Source of the DNA: DTU072 sp050309775
GTDB lineage: Bacteria; Bacillota; Clostridia; Christensenellales; DTU072
Direction of reading: 5' to 3'
DNA length: 64,000 nucleotides
NCBI GenBank assembly: GCA_050309775.1
Contig: JBNRMV010000008.1
Span: 163,970-227,969 of the forward strand
Shown: piece by piece, positions 1 through 8,720 of the stretch
Layout: each line of letters opens with the position of its first letter
Position numbering within the stretch: position 1 is the stretch's first letter
Made by a program: the position numbers and the translations under genes
Notes under the pieces: generated by a model
Databases searched by the model: none
What the model saw: the letters and a program-made list of their open reading frames with translations, nothing else
Told to the model about the DNA's origin: nothing

Positions 1-233
1 TTATGAAAGCCGGCGGCTACATCACCACCGACAGCAAGGGCTACATACATTTTACCGAAACGGGGTTGCAAAGAGCATTGGCAATCTTTGAACGGCACAA
101 AATAATCACAAAATATCTTCAAATCACGCTGGGCATCGATGAGGATACCGCAGAAAAGGACGCTTGCCGAATTGAGCATGTTATCAGCCAGCATACCTTT
201 GACGCAATGAAAAAATTTCTCGACAAGAATTAG
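1..233 (+). CDS. DtxR/MntR-family metalloregulator, C-terminal part (5' end outside window)
   Basis: The visible 76 residues match the second half of a DtxR/MntR iron or manganese repressor. They contain the wing of the winged helix (GGYITTDSKGYIHFTETG) followed by the dimerisation helix pattern, with RALAIFERH, then the acidic/Cys/His run DACRIEHVIS typical of the family's metal site. The frame is open to the left window edge, so the recognition helix and true start lie upstream; the ATG at base 3 is internal. It ends 10 bases before the convergent ZIP transporter gene, a sensible partner for a divalent-metal regulator. Which metal it senses cannot be decided from this fragment. Confidence 0.8.
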   Translation, partial: MKAGGYITTDSKGYIHFTETGLQRALAIFERHKIITKYLQITLGIDEDTAEKDACRIEHVISQHTFDAMKKFLDKN

Positions 234-242
234 TTTTCTTTT

Positions 243-1046
243 TTATATCATAAGCAGCAGCAAACTTGCCGCCATGACCGCCATTCCTGCCACCAGTCCG
301 TATATTGACAGGTGATGTTCTCCGTATTCTCGGGCTGATGGCAACAGTTCGTCAAGGGAAATAAACACCATTATTCCCGCAACGCCTGCATAGACTATGC
401 CGAACAGCGTTTGGCTGAGAAAGGGCATGAGTATGAGATACCCAATCAAAGCGCCCACCGGCTCCGACAACCCCGAAAGGAAGGAATAAACAAAAGCCTT
501 TTTCTTGTTGCCGGTAGCGTAATAAACCGGAACCGAAACGGCAATGCCCTCGGGAATGTTGTGTATGGCTATGGCTATTGTGATTGGGATAGCAATGCTG
601 AAGTCCTGCAATGCACTGACAAAGGTGGCCAAGCCTTCGGGAAAGTTGTGAATGGCAATTGCCAGCGCCGTAAAGGTGCCTGTACGCAGCAGCTTTTTGT
701 TTGAAAGCTGTTTTTCTTTGGTCATATCCTCTACCTTGCCTAAATCGTGCGGATTTTGTCCCTTAGGAATAAACTTATCTATCAGAGCAATGAGCAGCAT
801 GCCTCCGAAAAAGGCCGCCACAGTAATCAGAGTGCCGGTGAAATCGCCGTGGTCGGCAATCAATGCCAACCGCGCCTTTGTAAAAATCTCCACCATTGAC
901 ACATATATCATAACGCCTGCCGAAAAGCCCAAGCTGACGGCAAGAAAGCGAGTATTTGTTTTTTTCGCAAAAAAAGCAATGGCGCTGCCTATTCCCGTGC
1001 TTAAACCGGCAACCAGCGTCAAAGAAAAAGCTAATAGTACATTCAT
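243..1046 (-). CDS. ZIP-family divalent metal transporter (ZupT-like)
   Basis: Polytopic membrane protein of about 267 residues with the two hallmark ZIP helices: AIAIHNFPEG and AIAIHNIPEG, whose His, Asn, Pro and Glu residues form the binuclear metal site. Expected to import Zn2+, Mn2+ or Fe2+ across the cytoplasmic membrane. An ATG seven codons further upstream exists, but the chosen ATG has GGAG five bases upstream while the upstream one lacks a site. It converges on the DtxR/MntR-type regulator, suggesting metal-dependent control, though I could not identify a convincing operator. Family assignment is strong; metal specificity is inferred only loosely. Confidence 0.88.
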   Translation of the reverse strand: MNVLLAFSLTLVAGLSTGIGSAIAFFAKKTNTRFLAVSLGFSAGVMIYVSMVEIFTKARLALIADHGDFTGTLITVAAFFGGMLLIALIDKFIPKGQNPHDLGKVEDMTKEKQLSNKKLLRTGTFTALAIAIHNFPEGLATFVSALQDFSIAIPITIAIAIHNIPEGIAVSVPVYYATGNKKKAFVYSFLSGLSEPVGALIGYLILMPFLSQTLFGIVYAGVAGIMVFISLDELLPSAREYGEHHLSIYGLVAGMAVMAASLLLLMI

Positions 1047-1073
1047 AGTTTCTCCGTTGTATACCATAATTAC

Positions 1074-1102
1074 ATTATATACATTTTATTAAAGTATGTA
1101 AA
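1074..1102 (-). promoter_or_regulatory. Sigma-A promoter of the ZIP transporter gene
   Basis: On the minus strand TTTACA, a 17-base spacer and TATAAT precede the gene by about 30 bases. The -35 side abuts the U-tract of the ftsH terminator. Short TTACAT/ATGTAA repeats around it could be a metalloregulator site, but this is speculative. Confidence 0.6.
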
Positions 1103-1105
1103 CTC

Positions 1106-1139
1106 AAAAAAAAGACTGTTCCGGGCAATGCCTGAACAG
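1106..1139 (-). terminator. Intrinsic terminator of ftsH
   Basis: Inverted repeat CTGTTC / GAACAG, extended by GG/CC after one mismatch, followed on the minus strand by eight T residues. It lies 25 bases after the ftsH stop. Confidence 0.75.
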
Positions 1140-1164
1140 CCTTATTGAAAGTATTCTTTTTTTG

Positions 1165-3234
1165 TTATTCCTTTGGCGGCTCGATATCAGAATCGGACTG
1201 CTCAGATGCCTGTTCGGTCGGTTGTTCCGGCGGCAACTCTGGTGGTTGTTCCGGATTGGGGTCCGACTCCGGCACAATAATAGTGCTTGAGGGTCTGAAC
1301 ACATTGTTGGGAATGTTGCTTTGTTGTTCCTGTTTAGCAATTTTTTTGTCGATTTCCTCATTTATTTTGTCAAGAGGAATGCGCTCCATAAGCATGTCGA
1401 CTTCCTCGGAATAAATGGTTTCGCGCTCATAAAGCAGCCGCACCATGCTGTCAAGTACGTCCATATTTTCCCGCAATGCCGTCAAGGCTCTCTCATAGTT
1501 TGTTTCTATGATGGCTTTTATTTCTTTGTCTATAATCGACGCCACGCTTTCGCTGTAATTGTGCTGAGTCTGATAATCTCTGCCGATAAACACTTCGCGG
1601 TCGCCTCCGAAGAATACATTTGGTAGCGACTCGCTCATGCCCCACTCACATACCATGCTGCGCGCTATACCCGTTGCGCGTTTTATGTCTTGTGAGGCGC
1701 CGGTAGAAATGTCATGGATGACAAGTTCTTCCGCAGCTCTGCCGCCCAGCATCATGGCTATTTCGTCGTTCAGCCTGTTTTTGGTGACATGGTTGTCGTC
1801 ATTTTTGGGGAGAGAAATGGTATACCCCTCCGCCATGCCCCTGGGAATTATGGAGACTTCTTGTACGGAGTTGCAGTGTTTCATAAGTTTTGCGACAATG
1901 GCGTGTCCTGCCTCGTGATAAGCTGTGATGCGCTTGTCGCTTTCTGTGGTGACGCGAGATTTTTTCTGCGGACCGGCAATGACCTTGTTTATGCCCTCAA
2001 GCAAGTCTTTCATTATGATGACGCTTCTGTTGTTGCGCGCCGCAAGTATTGCCGCCTCATTGAGGAGGTTTGCGATGTCGGCGCCGCTGAAGCCTGTCGT
2101 AAGTCTGGCAAGATTGCGGAAATCTATGTCATGAGCAATGGGTTTGTTGCGGGCATGAACCTTAAAGATTGCTTCCCTGCCTTTGACATCGGGGATATGC
2201 ACATATATCTGGCGGTCAAATCTGCCCGGGCGCAGCAGCGCCGGGTCAAGTATATCGGCCCTGTTTGTGGCGGCCATAATTATTATGCCGTCGTTTGTGG
2301 TGAAGCCGTCCATTTCGACAAGTAATTGGTTCAGCGTTTGTTCGCGCTCGTCGTTGCCTCCGCCAAGGCCTGCGCCTCTTTGTCTGCCGACGGCGTCTAT
2401 TTCGTCAATGAAAACTATGCAGGGCATGTTCTTTTTTGCCTGAGTAAAGAGGTCGCGCACTCTCGACGCACCGACGCCTACAAACATTTCGACAAAGTCC
2501 GAACCTGATATTGAGAAAAAGGGCACATTGGCTTCGCCTGCTACGGCTTTTGCAAAAAGCGTCTTTCCTGTGCCGGGAGGACCGACAAGCAGCACGCCTC
2601 TGGGAATTCTTGCGCCTACGGTTATGAACTTCTTTGGGTTTTTCAAAAAGTCAACAATTTCTTTGAGTTCTTCCTTTTCTTCTTCGGCGCCTGCCACATC
2701 GCTGAAACGAACTTTTACATTTGAGCTCAGGCGAGCTTTGTTTTTGCCGAAGTTCATTGCGCTGTTTGCGCCTTTGCCGCCGCGCATGGATATAATAATA
2801 AAAATAGCCATGGCGCCGATAAGCACAAATGAAAGTATGGGCAGCAGGTTGCTCAGGAATGAACCGTCAGAGGGGTCGCTGAGCGAGATATAGGGCAAGG
2901 CACTGCCGTTGGGCAATTTCTCCTGAATGTCGGTCATCAAATCCGTACGATAACTTATGATGCAGGTATAGTCGCTCTTTTTTTCGTTCTCTTTGAATTC
3001 TTCCTCGCTGAATTCTGAGTCGACAAGGCGTACGCGGATGTTGTAGCTGTCGGTCATTATTACTCCGGCTACTTTGCCTTCTTCGACATCTTGAAGAAAC
3101 TGGCTATATACCTTTTTTTCCGGCTTATTGCCGAACAAGTCCCCTCCCCAAAGCAGGGTGGCTATTAAGATTATGCCAAGTATAATTACGATTATTATAT
3201 AAATAGACCTTTTCGTGTTATTGTTCTGATTCAC
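1165..3234 (-). CDS. ftsH: ATP-dependent zinc metalloprotease FtsH
   Basis: Membrane-anchored AAA+ protease that degrades misfolded membrane proteins and regulatory substrates. In order: N-terminal membrane helix (about 10-30), extracytoplasmic domain, second helix (about 128-150), AAA module with Walker A GPPGTGKT (218-225), Walker B IVFIDEID (273-280), SRH region ending PALLRPGRFDRQ, and the protease domain with zinc motif HEAGH (440-444). The protein is 689 residues, slightly long because of a Pro/Glu/Gln-rich, low-complexity C-terminal tail of about 45 residues. The start is GTG with GAGG six bases upstream; no ATG fits better. It is transcribed as a single gene from its own promoter and ends at an intrinsic terminator. 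Confidence 0.97.
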   Translation of the reverse strand: MNQNNNTKRSIYIIIVIILGIILIATLLWGGDLFGNKPEKKVYSQFLQDVEEGKVAGVIMTDSYNIRVRLVDSEFSEEEFKENEKKSDYTCIISYRTDLMTDIQEKLPNGSALPYISLSDPSDGSFLSNLLPILSFVLIGAMAIFIIISMRGGKGANSAMNFGKNKARLSSNVKVRFSDVAGAEEEKEELKEIVDFLKNPKKFITVGARIPRGVLLVGPPGTGKTLFAKAVAGEANVPFFSISGSDFVEMFVGVGASRVRDLFTQAKKNMPCIVFIDEIDAVGRQRGAGLGGGNDEREQTLNQLLVEMDGFTTNDGIIIMAATNRADILDPALLRPGRFDRQIYVHIPDVKGREAIFKVHARNKPIAHDIDFRNLARLTTGFSGADIANLLNEAAILAARNNRSVIIMKDLLEGINKVIAGPQKKSRVTTESDKRITAYHEAGHAIVAKLMKHCNSVQEVSIIPRGMAEGYTISLPKNDDNHVTKNRLNDEIAMMLGGRAAEELVIHDISTGASQDIKRATGIARSMVCEWGMSESLPNVFFGGDREVFIGRDYQTQHNYSESVASIIDKEIKAIIETNYERALTALRENMDVLDSMVRLLYERETIYSEEVDMLMERIPLDKINEEIDKKIAKQEQQSNIPNNVFRPSSTIIVPESDPNPEQPPELPPEQPTEQASEQSDSDIEPPKE

Positions 3235-3269
3235 ATTATTCCTCTATATGGGCATTTGTTTAGAATGTA

Positions 3270-3298
3270 ATTATATCATAATAACATACCATTGGCAA
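3270..3298 (-). promoter_or_regulatory. Sigma-A promoter of ftsH
   Basis: Minus-strand TTGCCA, 17-base spacer, TATAAT, 36 bases upstream of the GTG start. Confidence 0.7.
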
Positions 3299-3331
3299 AC
3301 AATATTATTCTTTGAAACAACAAAATATCTA

Positions 3332-3805
3332 TTACAGATTGCTATGCTTTTGCATGAGATTTATGCGCAGCACCAGTTTACTGACAAGTTCGGCAACGGC
3401 GTAAGACAGCGTTTGTATGAGCGATGCATCGACTTTTTTTAATTCTTCAAAATTGTTTTGGCGCGCCTCTGCAACAATACCGAGTATGCCCAAATGCCCG
3501 ACTCTTGCAAAGCCCTTGTTAAGCGCGCCGCCGGCGGCCAGCCCGTTTTTTGTGCATTTTATGCGCCCGACATCCTGATTGTCGCCCATACAGGCATCTA
3601 CCGCAATGATAAAATTGCGTTTGTGATGCTTGCTTATATGGTTCAGATAGTGGTGATAATTTATACCGTTGACGGGGCGCGATGTCCGACCATACACATA
3701 TGCGTCTATGCCATATTTCATTACCAACAAGTCGCCGACAACAGGTCCAAGGCTGTCTCCTACAATGTTTCCGGTGCCTATGCACAATATCACGGGTTTT
3801 GGCAT
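3332..3805 (-). CDS. YyaC-like spore protein (germination-protease fold)
   Basis: 157 residues beginning MPKPVILCIGTGN, then D-S-L-GP-V-GD-L, the signature of the YyaC family, which is related to the spore germination protease GPR and is linked to sporulation in Bacilli and Clostridia. The open frame extends 29 codons upstream, but the internal ATG has a good AAGGAG six bases before it and the family normally starts here. It lies upstream of ftsH on the same strand, about 100 bases away, but ftsH has its own promoter. The molecular activity of YyaC is not well defined; the call rests on sequence family and supports a spore-forming host. Confidence 0.82.
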   Translation of the reverse strand: MPKPVILCIGTGNIVGDSLGPVVGDLLVMKYGIDAYVYGRTSRPVNGINYHHYLNHISKHHKRNFIIAVDACMGDNQDVGRIKCTKNGLAAGGALNKGFARVGHLGILGIVAEARQNNFEELKKVDASLIQTLSYAVAELVSKLVLRINLMQKHSNL

Positions 3806-4048
3806 AAAATCTCCTTGAATAATGACAGTATTCTTATAAAGAATTGTCAAAAAACAAAAAAGTAAACCTATTTGCCGGTCTTTTGCCGGCAAAAAGGGCA
3901 GAAGTTTGGCTGCTAAACTGCTGGAAATTTTTTATGTAGGCGGTTGATAGTAATATTTATCTTGATTTTTTTATATACATATGCTAAACTTGCTGTGTAT
4001 CTTAATAATTATTATTAACAAGATGCTACACCGCAGACGGAGGCAAAT

Positions 4049-4882
4049 ATGGCAGATATAATCGCAAAAATAAATATTTTGGACATAGTCATCATCGCAT
4101 TGACGGTGTTGCTTCTATTGTTCGGAATCTGGAGAGGCATGTACAAAATGTTGTACGGCTTCATTGCTTCCGTGGTGGCTCTTACCCTTGCCATTTTGTT
4201 GACATCACCGGTGGTTACTTTCACCGTAGATAACACGCTCGTAGACGAAAAGCTGGTCGATGTCGTGGCGCAGCCTTTGAGCAGATTTATCCCTAATTCA
4301 CAACAAGTTGTGGCTTTCTATGATATGGACAACGACCCCGATACGGCGGAGGAACTGGGCTTTGACCCGGGTTCAGGAGTGCAGCCTTACGACAAGCTGT
4401 TTGAGGGCTCCAAACTGTCTTTCTTAGCCCCGATAATAAAACCCATTGTCTCAAAGCACATAACAGCCAACGGTCCGACGCCGCTAATAAGGTCCGTGGT
4501 GGCGGTTGTTACAGCGTACGCATTGAGCGCGGCAGCGTTTATTATACTGTGGATACTTATGTTCATTGTCATAAGAGTGGTGTTCCTCATTCTCAAAAAG
4601 GTGGTTACGACCACTTATTTAGGCTACTATCTCAACAAAGTTGTCGGCGGCTTGTTGGGCATCATTATTTCGGCGGCGCTGATTTTCGGCTTTTTGACTC
4701 TCATAAAACTTCTAGGCAACTATGAACAAGTCATCCCCATAAACCAAATGATAGAAAATTCGACTGTTGCCAAGCTGCTTGCCAACAACAACTTCTTATA
4801 CAATTTCATTGCTTCGCAGATAGATGTACAGTCTTTGATAGACAAACTTATGGCAATGATAGCAAAAACGGGGTTGGCATAA
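4049..4882 (+). CDS. CvpA-family membrane protein
   Basis: 277 residues. The N-terminal half shows the CvpA pattern: a first helix (INILDIVIIALTVLLLLFGIWRG) followed by KMLYGFIASVVALTLAILL, with further hydrophobic helices near 150-180 and 195-225. An insertion of about 70 residues, hydrophilic and probably external, separates helix 2 from helix 3, so it is longer than the usual 160-190-residue family member. GGAGG lies seven bases before the ATG. It is followed 29 bases later by a large unknown repeat protein, apparently in the same transcript. CvpA proteins are implicated in colicin V export in E. coli and in envelope functions elsewhere; no precise role is proposed. Confidence 0.8.
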   Translation: MADIIAKINILDIVIIALTVLLLLFGIWRGMYKMLYGFIASVVALTLAILLTSPVVTFTVDNTLVDEKLVDVVAQPLSRFIPNSQQVVAFYDMDNDPDTAEELGFDPGSGVQPYDKLFEGSKLSFLAPIIKPIVSKHITANGPTPLIRSVVAVVTAYALSAAAFIILWILMFIVIRVVFLILKKVVTTTYLGYYLNKVVGGLLGIIISAALIFGFLTLIKLLGNYEQVIPINQMIENSTVAKLLANNNFLYNFIASQIDVQSLIDKLMAMIAKTGLA

Positions 4883-4911
4883 CATTGACTGTCTGCACTT
4901 AAGGAGGCTAT

Positions 4912-7101
4912 ATGCGTTACACAAAATTTGCCGGCGGCTGTTTTGAAAAAATTGTAGGCTCATTGCTTTGTGTCATACTGGGCATAGTGCTGACGCTGGG
5001 CGGTATTGCTCTTGGCGGTTACATATTGTTGACCCGTCCGGGAATGGTAGGAACGCTGGAGGATTTTGCCCAAAAACAAAATTTGCCGGTCGACTTTGGC
5101 GATGAATACCGTGAGTTGACGCTGTTGAAATGGGGCGAAGGCGTACTACCAATTTTACTCAATATGATGGATACCCCGATGGGGCAAATTGAAGAGGCGC
5201 TGGGCTTGAACTTTATTTCTTCCGGCATAAGCGACGCCACAGGCTTAGATTTGGAAGTAGTAAAAGGCTCCACTTTCAGCGACTTTGGCAAGACATTTGT
5301 CGAGAACCTGACCGTAGAGCAAGCATCGGCGAATTTTGGCATAACTTTCCCTGATTTGCCGGCTTTTCAAAGAGAAGACTTTCTTTCACAGCCGCTTTCA
5401 ACGGCTTTTTCCGCCATTGACGATTTTGAGTTGAGGGACTTTGTCGAAATCACTCCCGACTCCAGTCCGATATTGACCAGTCTGGCCGATATGAAAATCG
5501 GAGAAATGAGCGATCCGGAGAAAGGTCTTGACACCAGAATAAACGATTTGCCGCTAAAAGATGTCATCACGATTGTTGAAGAAGAAGGCGAGAATCAGTC
5601 CAACAAAATTTTGATAAAGCTGAAGGACACAAAAGTCGGCGAGTTGGGCAGTCCCGAAACCAACGACCTTATTATGTCTATGAAACTTTCCGAAGTCATC
5701 GACATAAATGAAGAAACCGCCACAGCAGTGCTTTGGGAATTGCGGGATACGCCAATCGGCGAGTTGGACAGTGAAGAGACCGACGAAAAAATTCAGAACA
5801 TGAAAATTGCCGATTTGATTGAAATTGACGAGGATTCCAGCCCTACCCTAAAGTATTTCAGAGACAACAATGTTACTTTGGCAGGAAAAGATCCGGATAC
5901 ACAAGAGCCGAATGGCGTCAATGCCGCGCTGAAAGTCATGAAACTGCGCGATATGATGACCCTGACCGACCCGAACGAAGGGGGCAGTTCAACAAAACTG
6001 TTCTGGGCGCTGCGCGATTGCCCTATCGAAACCATACCTGCCGATGATATGAACCCCGAGATACTTGGCATAGAAGATACTATGAAGATATTGCCCCTGC
6101 ATCAAGTGCTGGAAACAGGCGACACACATATTTGGGGATATATCGGCAATTCCACAATCGAAACTCTTGGACAAGACATTGATAATATGCTTATGAGCGA
6201 TGTCATAGACATCACAGAAGAATCGCCGGCAATTCTCCGAAAAATGAGAGTGTTTGACGCTGACAAGGACACCCCGGGCAACGAAGCGCTTTTTGGGGCG
6301 GAGAACATAAAAGTCAGCGAACTGGACACAAAACTGGAGCCGCTGGTACAAGGTATGTATTTGGGTGAACTCATAACCATTGACGAAACTTCGGAACCCA
6401 TACTTCAAGCCTTACAAAACACCACCATAAGCGGCTTGAATGCCAAAATAGCAGTGTTGAAAATAAATGAGGTATTTTCAGAGGCGCAATATTCCGTTGG
6501 CCTATTGTCGATTGTCGACGAGGAAACACCCCTGAATAGCATAGCCGGAGAGCTTGCCACGGCAGTATCCATTGCCAGAATGCAGGTACTGATAAATTGC
6601 GGCATTGTCACCGGACCGACCTTGTTTGATAAAGAACTTCAGACAGGACTTCACAACAAGTCAATAGATGAGATAATAGACGACTACGCAAAATTATTAA
6701 ACAACCCTTCGGCAAACTCCGAACTGGTGCCCGAAAGACATTATCTTGACCCCACCGACGACTATATTGACATGGCGTTTTTGGACAACCTGCCGAACTT
6801 TGACGACGGGGATACTCTTGTGTTGGGAGCCGATACCATTATTCCGGCAGAAGACTTCACAAAAATATTCAATATCATGACCAACGGTTATACATTGACT
6901 ATTGAGGACGGGGCGACAATACGCTCAATATATAACGGCAAAGATCAAGGCGGAAGTATTTTCATAAGCAATGATGTATATCTTTCAAGCCCGCCCTGGT
7001 TCTTGCCCGATGTGCAAAGCGGCGGTCAGGTTGTAGGCTGGTTTGAAGACCCCGAAGACATAAAAGAAAATTATAAAATATCAGTAATAATGTGGATATA
7101 A
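4912..7101 (+). CDS. Large membrane-anchored repeat protein of unknown function
   Basis: 729 residues, not recognised as any named family. There is one N-terminal hydrophobic segment (about 14-40) and the rest is hydrophilic and acidic, so it is probably an extracytoplasmic protein held by one helix. From about residue 170 to 530 there are seven to eight degenerate repeats of 35-50 residues with the pattern [L/M]xD[V/L]IxIxE-xS-xIL-xL-[R/K]DTxIGEL. Clear copies contain LSEVIDINEE, IADLIEIDED, MSDVIDITEE and LGELITIDET. The C-terminal third lacks repeats. The start has AAGGAGG six bases upstream. It follows a CvpA-like gene by 29 bases and ends before a strong terminator, so the two form a unit. 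Confidence 0.85.
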   Translation: MRYTKFAGGCFEKIVGSLLCVILGIVLTLGGIALGGYILLTRPGMVGTLEDFAQKQNLPVDFGDEYRELTLLKWGEGVLPILLNMMDTPMGQIEEALGLNFISSGISDATGLDLEVVKGSTFSDFGKTFVENLTVEQASANFGITFPDLPAFQREDFLSQPLSTAFSAIDDFELRDFVEITPDSSPILTSLADMKIGEMSDPEKGLDTRINDLPLKDVITIVEEEGENQSNKILIKLKDTKVGELGSPETNDLIMSMKLSEVIDINEETATAVLWELRDTPIGELDSEETDEKIQNMKIADLIEIDEDSSPTLKYFRDNNVTLAGKDPDTQEPNGVNAALKVMKLRDMMTLTDPNEGGSSTKLFWALRDCPIETIPADDMNPEILGIEDTMKILPLHQVLETGDTHIWGYIGNSTIETLGQDIDNMLMSDVIDITEESPAILRKMRVFDADKDTPGNEALFGAENIKVSELDTKLEPLVQGMYLGELITIDETSEPILQALQNTTISGLNAKIAVLKINEVFSEAQYSVGLLSIVDEETPLNSIAGELATAVSIARMQVLINCGIVTGPTLFDKELQTGLHNKSIDEIIDDYAKLLNNPSANSELVPERHYLDPTDDYIDMAFLDNLPNFDDGDTLVLGADTIIPAEDFTKIFNIMTNGYTLTIEDGATIRSIYNGKDQGGSIFISNDVYLSSPPWFLPDVQSGGQVVGWFEDPEDIKENYKISVIMWI

Positions 7102-7122
7102 AGATAAAAACAAAGCATAATT

Positions 7123-7150
7123 CCGACCTGCTGGCGCAGGTCGGTTTTTT
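7123..7150 (+). terminator. Intrinsic terminator after the repeat-protein gene
   Basis: Perfect 8-bp stem CCGACCTG / CAGGTCGG with a six-base loop followed by six T residues. It sits only 20 bases before the next gene, which therefore relies on readthrough or its own promoter. Confidence 0.9.
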
Positions 7151-7170
7151 GAAAAGATAAAGGGAGTATA

Positions 7171-8169
7171 ATGCAAGACATAAGGATAGAAATAAGCGAC
7201 GAATTCAACGACAAGCCCATGGAAAAATGCGACAGAGATGAGATGCGCAGGAACGAGAAAGAAGATATTCTGAATTTCCGCGCCATAAGATTGGAAGATT
7301 TGCCGCGCATAAATACTTATATAGCCAGCCAGCCGTACAGGATATGCGACTACACTATCGGCGTGTTGTACATGTGGCGAGATTTTTTGAATTATGAATA
7401 TGCCGTCACAAACGGCATGCTTGTTATACGCAGTTGTCTGAATGCCACTATGACATTCAGCATACCGCTGGGAGAGGGCGATTTGGACAAAGCATTGGAC
7501 ACCATCGAGGCTTTTTGTGCGCAGAACGGTTATCCGCTGAACTTCCACGGCGTAACTTGGGAAGCGGTCAAATTGCTTGTGGACAAGTTCGGAGATAGGT
7601 TCAAAATTACCGAAATGGTCAGTTGGGGCGAATATCTGTACAATTTTTCGGATTTGCTTTATTTGACGGGCAAAAAATATCACGGCAAGCGCAACCATAT
7701 CAATCAATTCAACAGGCTCTATCCCCAAGCAGTTTTTAAGGAAATTACTTTGGAGAGTTTGCCCAAAATAGAGGCTTTTCTCAAAAGGTATTATATACAG
7801 ACGGAGAAGGAGCAACAGCTTTTTAATGTGGAAAAAGAAATGCTAAAAAAGGTGTTTAGGTCATATGCCGAACTGAAAGCGCAAGGTGGATATATTGAAG
7901 TTGACGGAGAGGTGGCGGCATTTGCCATCGGCGAGACGCAAGGCGATATAATTTATGTCCATATAGAAAAGGCGGACACCAATTACAAAGGCTCATACGC
8001 CGCCATAAACAATGAGTATCTGAAGTATTTTGCCGCCGAGGGCATAAACTTTGTCAACCGTGAAGAAGATGTCGGCGACCCTGGTCTAAGAAAAGCCAAG
8101 TTGAGCTATTATCCGGTGGAAATAATAAAAAAGTATTCAGTCCGAGAGAAAAATATACGAAAAGCGTAA
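7171..8169 (+). CDS. DUF2156-family protein (GNAT-like acyl/aminoacyl transferase fold)
   Basis: 332 residues. Patterns such as LPRINTYIASQPYRICDYT, a central WEAVKLLVDKFG and a C-terminal VNREEDVGDPGLRKAKLSYYP match the DUF2156 group, related to the catalytic domain of lysylphosphatidylglycerol synthases. There are no membrane helices, so it is a soluble cytoplasmic member. The natural substrate of stand-alone DUF2156 proteins is not established; aminoacyl transfer to lipids or other acceptors is only an inference. The start is supported by AAGGGAG six bases upstream. The intrinsic terminator just before it separates it from the repeat-protein gene. Confidence 0.8.
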   Translation: MQDIRIEISDEFNDKPMEKCDRDEMRRNEKEDILNFRAIRLEDLPRINTYIASQPYRICDYTIGVLYMWRDFLNYEYAVTNGMLVIRSCLNATMTFSIPLGEGDLDKALDTIEAFCAQNGYPLNFHGVTWEAVKLLVDKFGDRFKITEMVSWGEYLYNFSDLLYLTGKKYHGKRNHINQFNRLYPQAVFKEITLESLPKIEAFLKRYYIQTEKEQQLFNVEKEMLKKVFRSYAELKAQGGYIEVDGEVAAFAIGETQGDIIYVHIEKADTNYKGSYAAINNEYLKYFAAEGINFVNREEDVGDPGLRKAKLSYYPVEIIKKYSVREKNIRKA

Positions 8170-8193
8170 TATGGCATTATTTTTTGAGTTTAT

Positions 8194-8221
8194 TTGCTTG
8201 TATTTCTACAAATAATATGAT
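8194..8221 (+). promoter_or_regulatory. Sigma-A promoter of secG
   Basis: TTGCTT, 16-base spacer, TATGAT, 38 bases before the secG ATG. Confidence 0.55.
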
Positions 8222-8259
8222 AGAATAACTTACGCATCTCAAGGCGAGGAGAAAATATA

Positions 8260-8535
8260 ATGTTCGATTGGTTTTTATTTTATAGGGTTCTGTCCATAGT
8301 GCTGATGTCATTTATGGTATTATTCTCTATTGCCATGATAATTATTGTTGTCATGCAACAGGGCAATACCAATAATGTCGGAGCCATAGCCGGAGGAGCG
8401 GAATCATTTTTCGGAAAGAACAAAGCCAGATCGCTGGACGCCAAATTCAAAAGATGGACCATCATAGTCGCCGCAATGATACTAGTATCCTCAATACTCT
8501 TCTTCGTAGTACAGATACTCAACGCAAGACTATAA
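8260..8535 (+). CDS. secG: Preprotein translocase subunit SecG
   Basis: 91 residues with two membrane helices (about 8-30 and 66-87) joined by the family loop: VVMQQGNTNNVGAIAGGAES followed by FFGKNKARSLDAKFKRWT. SecG is the small accessory subunit of the SecYEG channel. The start has AGGAG upstream and the gene has its own promoter and a strong terminator. In many Firmicutes secG is followed by rnr and smpB; here smpB follows directly without rnr. Confidence 0.93.
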   Translation: MFDWFLFYRVLSIVLMSFMVLFSIAMIIIVVMQQGNTNNVGAIAGGAESFFGKNKARSLDAKFKRWTIIVAAMILVSSILFFVVQILNARL

Positions 8536-8564
8536 GACAGAGTACGGCAACAAAAGAACACAAG

Positions 8565-8594
8565 ACGGCTTACGACAGTAAAGCCGTTTTTTTT
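8565..8594 (+). terminator. Intrinsic terminator of secG
   Basis: Perfect 7-bp stem ACGGCTT / AAGCCGT with a 9-base loop and an eight-T tract. Confidence 0.9.
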
Positions 8595-8673
8595 ATAGCA
8601 ATGCCAGTCCGCAACATTGAGATACGACAAGCGGCGCGGCGGCGCAAGCGCAGGGTTTTATGTCCTTATTAAA

Positions 8674-8702
8674 TTGCGTTGAATATAAATATATGATATT
8701 AT
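8674..8702 (+). promoter_or_regulatory. Probable promoter of smpB
   Basis: TTGCGT, 17-base spacer, TATTAT, ending 18 bases before the smpB ATG. The -10 region is AT-rich, so the exact hexamer is ambiguous. Confidence 0.45.
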
Positions 8703-8720
8703 AACTAGATAGAGGAGATT

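Noticed and set aside
411..704. Open frames opposite the ZIP transporter and many similar antisense frames
   Set aside because: They are shadows of well-supported genes with atypical composition, no ribosome sites and no family resemblance.
8595..8720. tmRNA or rnr remnant between secG and smpB
   Set aside because: No tmRNA ends, tag-peptide frame or RNase R sequence is visible; the segment is a terminator tail and a promoter.
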